Assembly (NCBI GenBank): GCA_022843845.1
Contig: JALHMW010000015.1
Location: 1 to 64,000 of the forward strand
DNA: 64,000 bases
Direction: 5' to 3'
Origin: Archangium sp.
GTDB lineage: Bacteria; Myxococcota; Myxococcia; Myxococcales; Myxococcaceae
Below the pieces are notes generated by a model that saw nothing but the letters and a program-made list of their open reading frames with translations, had not been told where the DNA came from and searched no databases. Position numbers and translations under genes: made by a program. Shown here in pieces: positions 44,404 through 53,967 of this stretch. Each line of letters starts with the position of its first letter. Position 1 is the stretch's first letter.

Positions 44404-45408
44404 CTACTTCTTGGGACCGGGACGGCTGGTCTCGACCTTCTGCATGGCGTCGAGGACCCACCCTTCGACGGGCTTTCCGTCTTCGAACATCTTCGCGACG
44501 CTCTTGAGGCCGAAGTAGCCGCGGCTCTGCGCAGCGTCGAAGGCTGCATCGGTGGCGTCCATCGAGCGCATCGCGAGGGCCAGCGTGAGGAGCGAGGTGG
44601 CGTACTCCTGCACCGACTGCTCATTCGCGCCGGCCAGCTGCGCCTCGCGAAGCACCTGCGCGCCACCAGCCCAGCCCGCGATCTTCCTCGCGACCTGCGG
44701 CTCGATGGTGAGGCGCGCGTACTCCCGCACCAGGCCTTCGACGTTGGGCTTGTCTGATGGGCCGACGATCAGAAACGCCTCACCGTTCTCACCCGAGACG
44801 GCGCGAACGGTGTCCTGCGCGTCGAGGAGGTTGACGATCAGCAGCGCCTCTTCCTTGTCTGACGCCTTGAGCGACTTGCGCGCCCTGGTGAGGGGGCCGT
44901 CGAGCACCGGGAGATAGGCCTTGAGCGACTTGCGGTACTCGGCCTGAACCTGGCCCATCAGCTCGTCGAGCTTCCAGCCGGTCCACGCCTTCTGGAGCAC
45001 CGCCTCGAGCCCCTTGAGATCCTGCAGGTCCTTCGACTTCGCGCCGGCGGCGAACGGAGGCTGCGCGGTGCCGACGACGTACGAGAGGTAGCGGCGCAGC
45101 GGCACCTGGTGCGCCTCGAAGAACGCGTCGGCGGCCTTGCGAACTTCCGGGTCGCCACCGATCACGCGGCCACGAACGGCCTGGCGCACGGGGTGGTAGA
45201 CGACCTTGGGGATCGGCTCCTTGCGGGTGACGGGGCCCTGGTCGAAGCCCATGGCGTTGAAGATCGCGAACAGGGCGAAGATGCGCTCGTCGTTGCGCAG
45301 CTCGACGCCTTCACCGGTATAGAGGCTGGCGAACCAATCGCCCTGTGAGGCGGCGAAGGCTGGGGTCGAGATCAGGGCCGCGACCAGAGCGGGAACGAGA
45401 GCGCGCAT
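44404..45408 (-). CDS. Secreted protein of unknown function
   Basis: A 334-residue protein with signal peptide MRALVPALVAALISTPAFA. The mature protein is mostly helical (FFEAHQVPLRRYLSYVVG, LQKAWTGWKLDELMGQV) with a central part containing LLIVNLLDAQD and ENGEAFLIVGPSDK that looks like a domain of alpha/beta type. No catalytic motif is recognised. It is followed by the dedA gene with a 13-bp gap, so the two are probably co-transcribed. The proposed ATG at 45408 gives the only plausible signal peptide; the frame is open for another 90 codons upstream. Confidence 0.65.
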   Translation of the reverse strand: MRALVPALVAALISTPAFAASQGDWFASLYTGEGVELRNDERIFALFAIFNAMGFDQGPVTRKEPIPKVVYHPVRQAVRGRVIGGDPEVRKAADAFFEAHQVPLRRYLSYVVGTAQPPFAAGAKSKDLQDLKGLEAVLQKAWTGWKLDELMGQVQAEYRKSLKAYLPVLDGPLTRARKSLKASDKEEALLIVNLLDAQDTVRAVSGENGEAFLIVGPSDKPNVEGLVREYARLTIEPQVARKIAGWAGGAQVLREAQLAGANEQSVQEYATSLLTLALAMRSMDATDAAFDAAQSRGYFGLKSVAKMFEDGKPVEGWVLDAMQKVETSRPGPKK

Positions 45409-45500
45409 GAGTGGTGGGTAACCCAGCGCTCCGCAACGTTCAAGGAGCGACATCGAACGGCCAGTGCCCGGGGAATCGAGGCGTCGCGCCGGTGTTGCCC

Positions 45501-45953
45501 TCAGACCTTGACGAGGGTCTTCAGCGCATCTTTCGTGGTGATGATCTTCTGACCGAACGTGGTGCAGATGGCCATCAGGAGCTTGATGCAGGCCTGGGGC
45601 TTCACGGCCATCAGCTTCTGGAAGTCGGCCTGGCGGATCTCCCAGGCGGTGACGGCGGTGACGGCCGTCGCAGTGCACTGACGCTGGCCGGTCGTAATGA
45701 GCGAGAGCTCCCCCAGCCAGTCCCCCGGCCCCAGCTCGCCCATGCCGAGCTCGGCGCCCTTGTCGTTCTTCGTGCTGAGCGACACCCGGCCTTCGCCGAC
45801 GACGATCAGCGTGTCGCTCACCATGTTCTCGACGAAGAGCGGAGTGCCCGCCGGGTAGCTCCGGAGAGAGGCAATGCCAGCAAGAATGCCGATGCCCGTG
45901 TCGGTGAAACCAGAGAGCAGCGGGCTCGCACGGAGTGCGGCGGCAGCGTCCAT
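45501..45953 (-). CDS. Cyclic-nucleotide-binding domain protein
   Basis: A 150-residue single-domain protein of the CRP/cNMP-binding fold (LRSYPAGTPLFVENMVSDT, IVVGEGRVSLSTKNDKG, ELGPGDWLGELSLITTG). The GELSLITTGQR segment aligns with the phosphate-binding cassette (GELALxxxxxR), but the Arg is shifted, so binding of cAMP or cGMP is uncertain. There is no helix-turn-helix, kinase or channel part. It follows the caspase-like gene by 54 bp on the same strand and may be its sensory partner. A similar stand-alone domain is common in myxobacteria. Confidence 0.85.
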   Translation of the reverse strand: MDAAAALRASPLLSGFTDTGIGILAGIASLRSYPAGTPLFVENMVSDTLIVVGEGRVSLSTKNDKGAELGMGELGPGDWLGELSLITTGQRQCTATAVTAVTAWEIRQADFQKLMAVKPQACIKLLMAICTTFGQKIITTKDALKTLVKV

Positions 45954-46007
45954 TGGCTCACCTGAGTATCACGACTCTGGCGTGCGTTCGCGAAATCAGA
46001 CGCGAGT

Positions 46008-47276
46008 TCAGTGCGGCTTCAATGAGAGCTCGGCGAGGTCGGCGGCCAGGCGGTGCTGTTCGGCGGTCGAGCGACTCAGGACGAGCGGACGGTCGTCGAG
46101 GGTGATCGTCAGCAGCACCTGCTGCGCCTCGCGCGAAAGGGTCGCCGACGACACGGCCCGGCTGCTGCACAACCGCTCGAGCGCCGGCTGGAGCGTCTGC
46201 CCGAGTGAGACGAGCACCGGCAGGGGCGTGGCCACGTCGATCGACGGGCACCCGCCTCCGCTCTCGAGGCGAATCACCTGCGCCGACGAGGCTCGCGCGG
46301 TCAGCTGATCTTCGTCGACGAGCCCGAAGCCCCGCGCCGGCACCTCGAGGCGCCCCTCTTTGCGTCGGCCTTCACGCTCGAGCTCGACCTGCCACGTGCC
46401 GCTGGGCACCAGGAGTTTCTGCGCCGCCGGCCGCGCCGCCGACAGGAGGACGTCACGCGTCACGGGATCACGAATGACGAGCCGCTCGATGCCCGGAGGC
46501 ACGACGACCCCGGGACCGTCTTCGCGCACGCGCGTCACCACGATCTCCCCGTAGCCAGACAGCCGCACCGCGAGTCCCGGGTGCTGGCCGCTCTCTCCGC
46601 TGGCGGTGCGCTCGTAGGCGAAGCGGTAGGCCTCATCGAGTGACACTGCGCCATCCTGGCTCAGGTCGGCCGCGCCCCGGAGCGCCGCGACGAGGTGCTG
46701 GGTGAAGACGCTGCCGCGGAGCTGGCCGGCTTCGAGTGACGGCTCGTGCGAGGCGCTCGAGGTGATGAACGCGTCGCCCTGCACGGTGAGCTTGTCTTCC
46801 GCCTCGATGGTGAAGGTCGGCGCTTCTCGCGCGGCGGTCTCGATGAGGCCTGAGGACTGGCAGGCGTCGATGATCGTCACCCGCGCCTTTGCCCCGGTCG
46901 CGGTGACGCGGCGCTTGAGCTCCTTCCAGCGCACCTGCTCGGCGCCAGGGAGCAGCCCATGCTCGGCGGTGGCGTGCGTCGAGACATAGAGAAAGAGCAG
47001 CGTCTGTGGATCGGTCTTCGCCTGCGCCTTCGCCCACTCGAGCGCGGCGAAGAGCTCGGCCACCGGGCGGCCCTGGAGGAGCTTGAGGTTGGTAGGCGCG
47101 ACGCTCCCTGCCTCGACGAACAGCTTCGCGACGCGCGCGGCGTCAGCTTCCGCGTAACGCAACGCTGGCCGAGGGCCCTGACCGCCGTTGTGGCCGAAGA
47201 CGATGGCCAGCCGCTTCGTGCCAGCGAGCGCCGGCACGGCGGTGAGGATCAGGGCGAGCCAGAGAGCTTTGCGCAT
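46008..47276 (-). CDS. Secreted caspase-like (C14) peptidase, set A
   Basis: A 422-residue protein. A signal peptide (MRKALWLALILTAVPALA) is followed by a caspase/metacaspase-type domain (20-245). The first strand is KRLAIVFGHN; the catalytic His is His101 in YVSTHATAEHG, and the catalytic Cys is Cys139 in IIDACQSSG. SGYGEIVVTR near 250 starts a C-terminal beta-rich region without assignment. Exported caspase-like enzymes are unusual, since most prokaryotic caspases are cytoplasmic. The gene overlaps the TPR membrane protein gene by 28 bp, so they are coupled. The target is unknown; basic or acidic P1 preference cannot be read. Confidence 0.85.
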   Translation of the reverse strand: MRKALWLALILTAVPALAGTKRLAIVFGHNGGQGPRPALRYAEADAARVAKLFVEAGSVAPTNLKLLQGRPVAELFAALEWAKAQAKTDPQTLLFLYVSTHATAEHGLLPGAEQVRWKELKRRVTATGAKARVTIIDACQSSGLIETAAREAPTFTIEAEDKLTVQGDAFITSSASHEPSLEAGQLRGSVFTQHLVAALRGAADLSQDGAVSLDEAYRFAYERTASGESGQHPGLAVRLSGYGEIVVTRVREDGPGVVVPPGIERLVIRDPVTRDVLLSAARPAAQKLLVPSGTWQVELEREGRRKEGRLEVPARGFGLVDEDQLTARASSAQVIRLESGGGCPSIDVATPLPVLVSLGQTLQPALERLCSSRAVSSATLSREAQQVLLTITLDDRPLVLSRSTAEQHRLAADLAELSLKPH

Positions 47277-48505
47277 TCAGCCTTCGCTTTTTCGACGCCG
47301 AGCTTCGCGGCCATGCAGGCGTCCTTCTTTGCCGACTCGGCGTCGCCTTTGAGCTGAACGAGGGCGGCGCGCAGCAGGTAGGCCTCTCCGAACTCAGGGG
47401 TCTCGGCGATCAGGTTGTCGAGCTTGTCCTTCGCGGACTCGTAGTCCCTCGACTGGATGTACATGAGCGCGAGGTTGTACCGGGCGTTCAGGAATGACGG
47501 CGACGCGGCGATGGCTGCGAGGAAGAACTTGCGGGCCTGATCGAAGTCCTGCGCGCCGAGCGCGGCCCTGCCCGCGAGGTTCTCAGCAGCCGCGAAGTTC
47601 GGGCAGGCCAGCGCCTTGTCGAGGGCGGGGCTGCGCACGCGCTCACGCTCGAACGTCGCCCGCGCGAGCAGGTACGAGGACTCGGGGTTCGGGTCGACGA
47701 CGCCCAGCGCCGTGATGTCGGTGGCGATGGCGGCGAGGCGAGGCGCGTCTTCGACCCTGCGGCACGAGGCGGGCGGCACCGGCTCCTTCCACGAGGCGTA
47801 CAGCGCATCGAGGCCCGAGAACGGGGTGACGTCGACCGTCGGTGTCTTCGGGTCCTTCGGCGTCGGCGTCGAGCTGCCTCGGGTCGCTACGAAGCCGATA
47901 CCCAGCAGCGCGACCAACGCGACGGCGCCGAGGATGATCGGGAGCGGGCTCGAGCCACGGGCCGGCGCAGGTGCAACACCGAGCTGCTGCGGCGCGGTCT
48001 GGTTCACGGGCGGGAGCGACGTGCCCGGCTGCGTCGTCGGCACTGGCGGCGTGCGCATCGCAGGGTCGAGCACGATGCCGCGTTTGGTCGCGAACCAGCC
48101 GAGCACGGCGACGATCGAGTTCAGCGACGCGACGACCTCGTCGAGCCCGACCTCGACTTTGGCGTCCTGCAGACTGCCTGCGTGATCGTGTGACGACAGG
48201 TTGCCCCACGCCTGGACGGTGCCCATGTGCGCAAGGATGGTGGTGGGCACCACGCCCTGGTTGGCCTGCTGGCGGAACTTGGTGATCAGCTCGTCGAGCA
48301 TCGCCTTGCCGGGCGTCTGCTTGAGCTCCTCGGTGACGAGCGAGCGCATCAACGCCTCGAGCACGAGCCGCGCGTTCTGCATCACGCCCTTGAAGTCCTG
48401 GGCGCGGCCACGGCTCACCATCGCGTCGATGTCACCCTGCAGCCGGCCGAAGTGCGGCGCGAATGCAGCGAGACGGTTCAAGAGAGGGTCGAGCTCGGCA
48501 GCCAT
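47249..48505 (-). CDS. Membrane protein with N-terminal helical domain and periplasmic TPRs, set A
   Basis: A 418-residue protein. The N-terminal 150 residues are helical (ARLVLEALMRSLVTEELKQ, TVQAWGNLSSHDHAGSLQD) and resemble DUF4145-like domains. A Pro/Gln-rich linker and one transmembrane helix at about 190-207 (LPIILGAVALVALLGIGF) follow. The outside part has TPRs (ARYNLALMYIQSRDYESAK, AYLLRAALVQLKGDAESAK). The positive-inside rule suggests the N-terminus is cytoplasmic. It could relay a cytoplasmic signal to the exported caspase encoded by the overlapping next gene. It starts 4 bp after the CsgG-like gene. Confidence 0.75.
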   Translation of the reverse strand: MAAELDPLLNRLAAFAPHFGRLQGDIDAMVSRGRAQDFKGVMQNARLVLEALMRSLVTEELKQTPGKAMLDELITKFRQQANQGVVPTTILAHMGTVQAWGNLSSHDHAGSLQDAKVEVGLDEVVASLNSIVAVLGWFATKRGIVLDPAMRTPPVPTTQPGTSLPPVNQTAPQQLGVAPAPARGSSPLPIILGAVALVALLGIGFVATRGSSTPTPKDPKTPTVDVTPFSGLDALYASWKEPVPPASCRRVEDAPRLAAIATDITALGVVDPNPESSYLLARATFERERVRSPALDKALACPNFAAAENLAGRAALGAQDFDQARKFFLAAIAASPSFLNARYNLALMYIQSRDYESAKDKLDNLIAETPEFGEAYLLRAALVQLKGDAESAKKDACMAAKLGVEKAKAECAKLSGSP

Positions 48506-48509
48506 GGGC

Positions 48510-49190
48510 TCACTTTGCCAGCGCTGCGAGATCCAGGCGCGCCAGAATGAAGTCGGGCTGCTCCTTCACGACCTGGTCGAGCAGGGTCTTCGCCTTCGCC
48601 GGGTCCTTCGCGTCGCGGGCCTCGAGCGACTCGCCGTACTTCGCGGCGGTGTCGAGCTTGAGCTTGACAGGCTTCTTCGCGGGCACGGCGAGCGCGAGCT
48701 TCGCGGTGTCGGCGAGCCCTGCCACCAGCTTTGCGACCAGCTGCTGCTCGCCCTCGAAGATGTCGTCGGAGGTGATCTTCGCGCGGGCCGTCACCACCAC
48801 CTTCATGTCGAGCAGCCGGTAGATCTTCGACTCGAGCAGCAACGTGTTCTTCGAGGGCCTCAAGATGGTGCCGGCGACCTGGTAGTGCGCACCGACCATG
48901 CCGCCGACCTGCACCGCGGTCTTCTGGTCGAAGTTCTTCGTCGACTGCAGCTTGAGCTCCTTCATGGCGTCTTCGATGCGGGCCCGCTCGACGACGTCGA
49001 TGCCGCCGGCGCTGACGAGATCGGTGATGAGCATCTCGGCCAGCCCTTTACGGAACATGGTGAGGTCGCCGAGCTTGTCGTCGACGTCGAAGTAGAGCAC
49101 CGCGATCACGGGCTTGCCGACGCCGGCATCTGGCTGCGCCGCGACCGACGTGGCGAGCGCGAGTCCTGCGAGGAACGCAAGTCGTGTCAT
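48510..49190 (-). CDS. CsgG/GNA1162-like secreted protein, set A
   Basis: A 226-residue exported protein with signal MTRLAFLAGLALATSVAAQ and no lipobox Cys. Residues 30-165 match the CsgG-type fold: IAVLYFDVDD, FRKGLAEMLITDLVSAGG, DVVERARIEDAMKELKL, and a domain that normally forms part of a secretion channel or sensor. Without lipid anchor or barrel strands it is more like the soluble periplasmic members. It is a close paralogue of the N-terminus of the 720-residue protein in set B. It is the first gene of set A, divergent from the CorA-like gene with 35 bp between starts. Confidence 0.8.
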   Translation of the reverse strand: MTRLAFLAGLALATSVAAQPDAGVGKPVIAVLYFDVDDKLGDLTMFRKGLAEMLITDLVSAGGIDVVERARIEDAMKELKLQSTKNFDQKTAVQVGGMVGAHYQVAGTILRPSKNTLLLESKIYRLLDMKVVVTARAKITSDDIFEGEQQLVAKLVAGLADTAKLALAVPAKKPVKLKLDTAAKYGESLEARDAKDPAKAKTLLDQVVKEQPDFILARLDLAALAK

Positions 49191-49225
49191 GGCTCTGCTT
49201 CTACCCCTATGCTCGCGCGCCACCA

Positions 49226-51508
49226 ATGGACGCAGCCCTGAGGAAAACCGTCGAAGCCCTCTTCGACCCGGCCTGTGTGACCTGGGGCTTCGTCAGGCCC
49301 AACCCCGGAGACGAGCCGCAGGCGCAGGAATTCTTCGTCGGCACCGGCACCCGCGACGCGACGCTGCCTGCGCACCCGCGAATGCTGAACTGGAAGCTGC
49401 CGCAATGGAGAGGCACCAACCTGCGCGCGTCGACCGAGGCGGTGGTCGCCAGCGCCGAGGCATTGGACGCCGCGAGCCTGCCGATCACGCTTCGATCACA
49501 CGAGCCCACCTTCGACGTCACGGTGGCGGCGTTCCTGGCGACGTACCGGGTGCTGCACAAGGCCTGGCCAGCGGGCATGAGCGCGCTCGTCGAGTACGTG
49601 AGCGAGTGGGAGCAGGGGCGCACCGAGTCGGCCGGCGCGTACGATCGGGCGCTCGCGTCGGTCTTCTACGGCTCGATGCACGTCTTCCGGGCGACGGGCA
49701 GCGCGCGGCCGCTGGTCGAGCTGATCGCGGCGGTGCTGGCGCTCCAACCGACGGGGCCGGAGCTCACCACCCTGCCCTCGCAGCTGATCTCGGCGCGCGT
49801 GTCGCGGCGGCTGAAGGCCGACGCCGATCTCTATCGAACCGAGCTGTCCCGTGCGTGGAAGGTGCAGCTCGATCTGCCGCTCGATCACGGCGCCGACGCG
49901 GGCTACCGGCGCATCGACGCGCTGTTCCTCTCGTCACCGCAAGACGTGACGGTGCTGAAGCTCATCGCGCGGCCCGACGCGGAGTCCTCGAGCTACGGCC
50001 GCGGCTTCGAGCTGATGGCGGTGCACGCGCCGAACGAGCCGCAGGCGTGGGGCAAACACACCATCTCGATTCCGCCCGAGAGCGCCGGCTCGCTCGCCGA
50101 TCTCGCGCAGACGCTCGATCGCCGCGAAGGCCCGAACAAGCCAGACGGCACCCCGAGACCCATCGGCAAGCCGCGCTTCACGAACCAGCCCGCGGAGCTC
50201 GAGGGCCTCTCCGACCCCTGGTACTCCGATGGCTACGCGTGGCCAAAGGGGCGCTCGACGATCGTCGCGCCACCGTTCGTCGGCACGCGGATGTCTCGGG
50301 AAGAGGTGTGGGAGACGATCTGGCAGCGCTTTCACGTCGGCCGGAACATTCACGTCTCATCAGCGCGGACCATCTTCGCGAAGCCGGTTCGAACGCACCC
50401 GTCCGTCGACGAGCACCTGCTCGAGGCCCGGGGCTTCACCCGCACCGCGTGGACACGTGCCCAATCGGGGCTACTGCCGTCGGTGGTGCGCTCGTTCCTC
50501 GGTGACGCGTCGTCTGGCGACGTGACGCACTTCGAGAAGCAGGCTGGCGAACGCACGGTGCGCGTGTCGCTCTACCCGAGCCGGCTCGCGATCCTCTGGG
50601 TGGAGCAGACGACCGCATCAACGACGTTGCTCGAGCTCGCGCGAGCGCAGGCGTCACTGGCGACCGCTCGCACACTCGACGAGCTCAAGCCCGTTCGAGA
50701 GCTCGCAGACCTCACCCGCACCGTCGGCCAGGAGCGCTGGTTGGTGTTCGGCGCCTACCGCATCAACCGCGCGCGCTCGTCGATGCTCGATGGTTCACGC
50801 AGCGTGCAGGGCCTGTTTCATGCGCTCGCGAGCGGAGAAGCGCCGAGCCTCGCGAACCTGCCGAGCGAGTCCGAGTCCAAGGCGCGCACCGTGCAGGTGC
50901 ACCGTGACGTCGAGCACTGGATGACGGCGACGGGCGGCGCGCGCATCGAGCTGGAGCTGGAGGATCGCCCCGAGCTGCCGGTGCTCGATGGTGACTTCGC
51001 GTTGTTTCTGCTGACGACGGGCCAGCGGTACTCGGCGTTCGAGATCACCCGACGCATGGGCGAGCTGGAGCGCCGCTCCCGTCGGAGCCGATGGGCCTCG
51101 CTCGCGCCGACGACGACGCTGCGCGGTGACGTGATGTTCTTCACCAACTCGCTCTGGTACGCGCGCGTGTCCGACGAGCCCGACATCAACGCTCGCTACG
51201 ACGCCTGGCGCGAGCTGCACGGCATGCACGAAACGGTGGAGTCGCTCCGCAGCCAGACCTCGGAGCTCGACGAGTACCGCAAGGAACGCTTCGAGAAGAT
51301 GACCGGCATTCTGCTGCTCCTCTTTCTGCCGATCACGATGGCGACGGGGTTCTTCTCGGGCGCGCAGTTCAATGAGATGGAGCTCCGCGTCGGGTTGCCG
51401 TGGACCACGGGCGGCTGGAGGGTCTTCCTGATCTACACGGCGGTCTTCACGGTGCTGGTGTTCGGGGCCCTGCTGGTCGCGCGCCTGCTCTCGTGGCGAA
51501 AGCGCTGA
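49226..51508 (+). CDS. Large protein with a CorA-like C-terminal membrane domain
   Basis: A 760-residue protein; the first 600 residues are not recognised (mixed alpha/beta, no signal peptide). The last 100 residues look like the end of CorA metal channels: a long helix (LRSQTSELDEYRKERFEKM), transmembrane helix 1 (ILLLLFLPITMATGFF, about 695-710), a short loop, and transmembrane helix 2 (FLIYTAVFTVLVFGALLV, about 733-750). The selectivity motif GMN is replaced by SGAQF, so Mg transport is doubtful. It stands between the two caspase/CsgG sets on the opposite strand and may be the membrane sensor or pore of the system. Confidence 0.7.
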   Translation: MDAALRKTVEALFDPACVTWGFVRPNPGDEPQAQEFFVGTGTRDATLPAHPRMLNWKLPQWRGTNLRASTEAVVASAEALDAASLPITLRSHEPTFDVTVAAFLATYRVLHKAWPAGMSALVEYVSEWEQGRTESAGAYDRALASVFYGSMHVFRATGSARPLVELIAAVLALQPTGPELTTLPSQLISARVSRRLKADADLYRTELSRAWKVQLDLPLDHGADAGYRRIDALFLSSPQDVTVLKLIARPDAESSSYGRGFELMAVHAPNEPQAWGKHTISIPPESAGSLADLAQTLDRREGPNKPDGTPRPIGKPRFTNQPAELEGLSDPWYSDGYAWPKGRSTIVAPPFVGTRMSREEVWETIWQRFHVGRNIHVSSARTIFAKPVRTHPSVDEHLLEARGFTRTAWTRAQSGLLPSVVRSFLGDASSGDVTHFEKQAGERTVRVSLYPSRLAILWVEQTTASTTLLELARAQASLATARTLDELKPVRELADLTRTVGQERWLVFGAYRINRARSSMLDGSRSVQGLFHALASGEAPSLANLPSESESKARTVQVHRDVEHWMTATGGARIELELEDRPELPVLDGDFALFLLTTGQRYSAFEITRRMGELERRSRRSRWASLAPTTTLRGDVMFFTNSLWYARVSDEPDINARYDAWRELHGMHETVESLRSQTSELDEYRKERFEKMTGILLLLFLPITMATGFFSGAQFNEMELRVGLPWTTGGWRVFLIYTAVFTVLVFGALLVARLLSWRKR

Positions 51509-51585
51509 GACCTGACTCCGTTCGGTGAGGTGCCGAAGTGGGGGCGACGCCTTGTGGCGATTGCCGGCCGGTGTACCCATGAAGC

Positions 51586-51801
51586 ATGGAAGCCACCGAA
51601 CTGAACGTGATCGACGAGACCATCTCCGAGGCAAGCCTTCCGGAGGCGTGCCCGAGCTGCCACGGCAAGCTGTCGGTGAGGCTGTCACCCGACGGCATCT
51701 CGACGGTGTGCCTGGGCTGCCACTTCATGGGCCGCGCGCAGCTCGAGACCGATGAATACGGCTCCACGTCCCTGGAGTTGCTGCCCACGGCCCAGGCGTG
51801 A
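51586..51801 (+). CDS. Small zinc-ribbon protein
   Basis: A 71-residue protein with two Cys pairs, CPSCHGK (22-28) and CLGCHFMG (42-49), forming a likely zinc ribbon, flanked by acidic segments. There is no helix-turn-helix or membrane part. The ATG at 51586 has no good ribosome-binding site, but the Cys spacing and codon use favour a real gene. It is 77 bp after the CorA-like gene and its stop codon touches the stop of the converging CsgG-TPR gene. Function unknown; perhaps a regulator of its neighbours. Confidence 0.65.
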   Translation: MEATELNVIDETISEASLPEACPSCHGKLSVRLSPDGISTVCLGCHFMGRAQLETDEYGSTSLELLPTAQA

Positions 51802-53964
51802 TCACTGACGTCGAACGCGGAACTCGCCCTTCGTCAGCTCGGTCTTCAAGCCATGGCCGTCTTGCTGGAAGGTAAAGGTCGCCTCGAACGTTCCTTCATC
51901 GAAGTCGCCTTTGTCCTTCGCTTCCCTGGAGATCTTCGTCGTGCAGGTACCCGTCACCTGATCGCCGTCGCGCGTGCGCCAGGTCGCGTCGCGGCACTTC
52001 CAGCCCGTGCCCTCAGGCACGAGGTAGAGCGAGAGATCGATCGAACTCGTCTTGTTGTGGCCTGAGATCGCGAGTTGCTTGCCGTCGTACGACTTCACCG
52101 ACACCAGGTTCTGGTCGACCTCCGGAGTCCAGCCGCGATCCATCACGAACTTCATCCACAGCACGTTGGCGGTGACGTCGCCGTACTCGCACCAGGGCGT
52201 GTAGTTCTTGTGGTACCCGAGCATGTCGCTGATCGAGCCGTTGAGTTCGACGTAGCGGCGCCAGTACGTCCTCGCGCGCTCGCAGTCGTCGTACCGGGCC
52301 GAGTCCATCGCGAGATCCTTGGCGACATAGGCGAGCACGCTGCGGGTCTTTGCGGTGGCTGGGCAGGTCTTGACGAGGTTGTCCCAGAACCGGTCCATGC
52401 CCTCGAGGCCCTCGTGGCGGACCTGATCGTCGCAGACGCGGCTGGCGCCGACGCGAAGATCCATGTCCTCACAGCTCTTGAGGCCCTTCGCGTACCGCTC
52501 GCGCACGTCACGCTCGAAGTCGTGCGCGCCCCCGATCAGCTTCTTGATCTGCCCTTCTCGCCACGAGTTGCGGCTGTCGGTCGGGTACGTGTCGAGGATG
52601 AGCTGAAACGCGGCGACAGCGTCGTCGTCCCGATGGAGCCGCTGGAGGATCTCGGCCTTGTCTTCGATGAGGCTCGCAGCGGCGCGGGCCGTGGCGTCGC
52701 GCTGGGCCGCGCTGGCCTCGGCCGCGGTCTTCATGGCGGCAGCGATGCGATCGTCGAAGGTCTTCCACAGCGCCTTCGCGTCGGCCGGTGACAGGTCGGC
52801 CCAGGTCGGCGCCACGGTGTAGTCAGACCGGTCGCCCTTCGCGTCGACGCCCGAGCTGATTCGGCCGCCGAAGACAAACTGAGACAGCTCGTTGAGGGCC
52901 TGATCGGCGCTCACGATGTTCGCGGGCCCGAGGCCCGAGTCGGTGATGTCGTTGAGCAGCTCGGGCGCGATCGTCGCGTCGGACGGACTGAAGTTCGCCG
53001 AGCCCTTCGAGTGCAGGCGCAGCTCGTCGAGATAGCGCAGCTGGTTGGAGTGCCACGCGCGCATCGCCTCGATCGCCTGCTGGCGCTTCGACGTCAGCAC
53101 GACCCGCAACGAGCTCTCGCGGCTCGAGACGTACTGGCGCAGCACGCGCGCGAGGAAGTGCGCCTTCACGCGGCGCATCGCGAGGAATCGGGCCTGCTCT
53201 GGCGTGGGGAGCTGATCGAACTTCGCCTCGTTCTTGAGCGTGTCGTCGGCGGCCTTCGCGACGCGCAGCGCCGACTCGGTGATGATCTCCTTCTTGCGCT
53301 TGTTGTATTCCTCGAGCGCTTTGACGGCCTGCTCCTTGCGCTCGCGCGCCATCAGGAACGTCGGCGACTTCGACACCAGGGCCGCGAACGCCTTCTGGGC
53401 TTCTTCGACCTTTCCGTTGTCCGACAGATCCATCGCCTTCGAGTACGCGAGCAGCGCCTCGAGTGAGGGCACCTTCGCGCGACGGCGGCCGGCCTCGTTC
53501 TTCACCTTGATGTCGATGCCGACGGTGACGCGCTCGACCAGCTGCTGTTCGATCTCGAAGATGTCGTCCTTCGGGCCATCGGCGCGGGCCGTCACCACGA
53601 TCGAGTTCTTCGTCGCGTCGAGCAGCTTCGCGTCGAGGATCAGCTTGTCGCCGCTGATCGCCATGCTGCCGGTGAGCAGGTAGCGGGCCTCGAGGAACTT
53701 GCCGATCTTCACCGCCGTCGCCTGATCGAAGTACTTCGTGCGCTGGAGCTTGAGCTCGGCGACCACGGCCTCGAACTTGTCGCGCTCGACGACCGTGACG
53801 CCGTCCCACGAGACGAGGTCGGTCACCATCATGTCGGCGAGCCCCTTTCGCATGACGTCGAGGTCGGCGTTCTTCGTGTTGTTGTCGAAGTAGAGGACGG
53901 CGAGCGTCGGCTTGGCGTCCGAAGCGCCGAGGGCGAGGGCAAGAGTCAACAGGGCCGCGTGCAT
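51802..53964 (-). CDS. CsgG-like domain plus helical repeats, secreted, set B
   Basis: A 720-residue protein with a short signal (MHAALLTLALALGASDA). The CsgG-type domain (18-160) has LAVLYFDNNTKNADLDVMR, LADMMVTDLVSWDGVTVVE and RYLLTGSMAISGDKLILDAK and is clearly paralogous to the set A CsgG protein. A TPR unit follows (LLAYSKAMDLSDNGKVEEA). A long helical part of about 400 residues with coiled coils is next, and the end is beta-rich (SIDLSLYLVPEGTGWKC, TFEATFTFQQDG). It is 3 bp after the caspase gene, so it is probably the last gene of set B. Confidence 0.78.
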   Translation of the reverse strand: MHAALLTLALALGASDAKPTLAVLYFDNNTKNADLDVMRKGLADMMVTDLVSWDGVTVVERDKFEAVVAELKLQRTKYFDQATAVKIGKFLEARYLLTGSMAISGDKLILDAKLLDATKNSIVVTARADGPKDDIFEIEQQLVERVTVGIDIKVKNEAGRRRAKVPSLEALLAYSKAMDLSDNGKVEEAQKAFAALVSKSPTFLMARERKEQAVKALEEYNKRKKEIITESALRVAKAADDTLKNEAKFDQLPTPEQARFLAMRRVKAHFLARVLRQYVSSRESSLRVVLTSKRQQAIEAMRAWHSNQLRYLDELRLHSKGSANFSPSDATIAPELLNDITDSGLGPANIVSADQALNELSQFVFGGRISSGVDAKGDRSDYTVAPTWADLSPADAKALWKTFDDRIAAAMKTAAEASAAQRDATARAAASLIEDKAEILQRLHRDDDAVAAFQLILDTYPTDSRNSWREGQIKKLIGGAHDFERDVRERYAKGLKSCEDMDLRVGASRVCDDQVRHEGLEGMDRFWDNLVKTCPATAKTRSVLAYVAKDLAMDSARYDDCERARTYWRRYVELNGSISDMLGYHKNYTPWCEYGDVTANVLWMKFVMDRGWTPEVDQNLVSVKSYDGKQLAISGHNKTSSIDLSLYLVPEGTGWKCRDATWRTRDGDQVTGTCTTKISREAKDKGDFDEGTFEATFTFQQDGHGLKTELTKGEFRVRRQ

Positions 53965-53967
53965 GGG

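Noticed and set aside
49226-51508. CorA-like protein considered as a normal magnesium transporter
   Set aside because: The GMN motif is missing and the N-terminal part does not match the CorA funnel domain in length or sequence.
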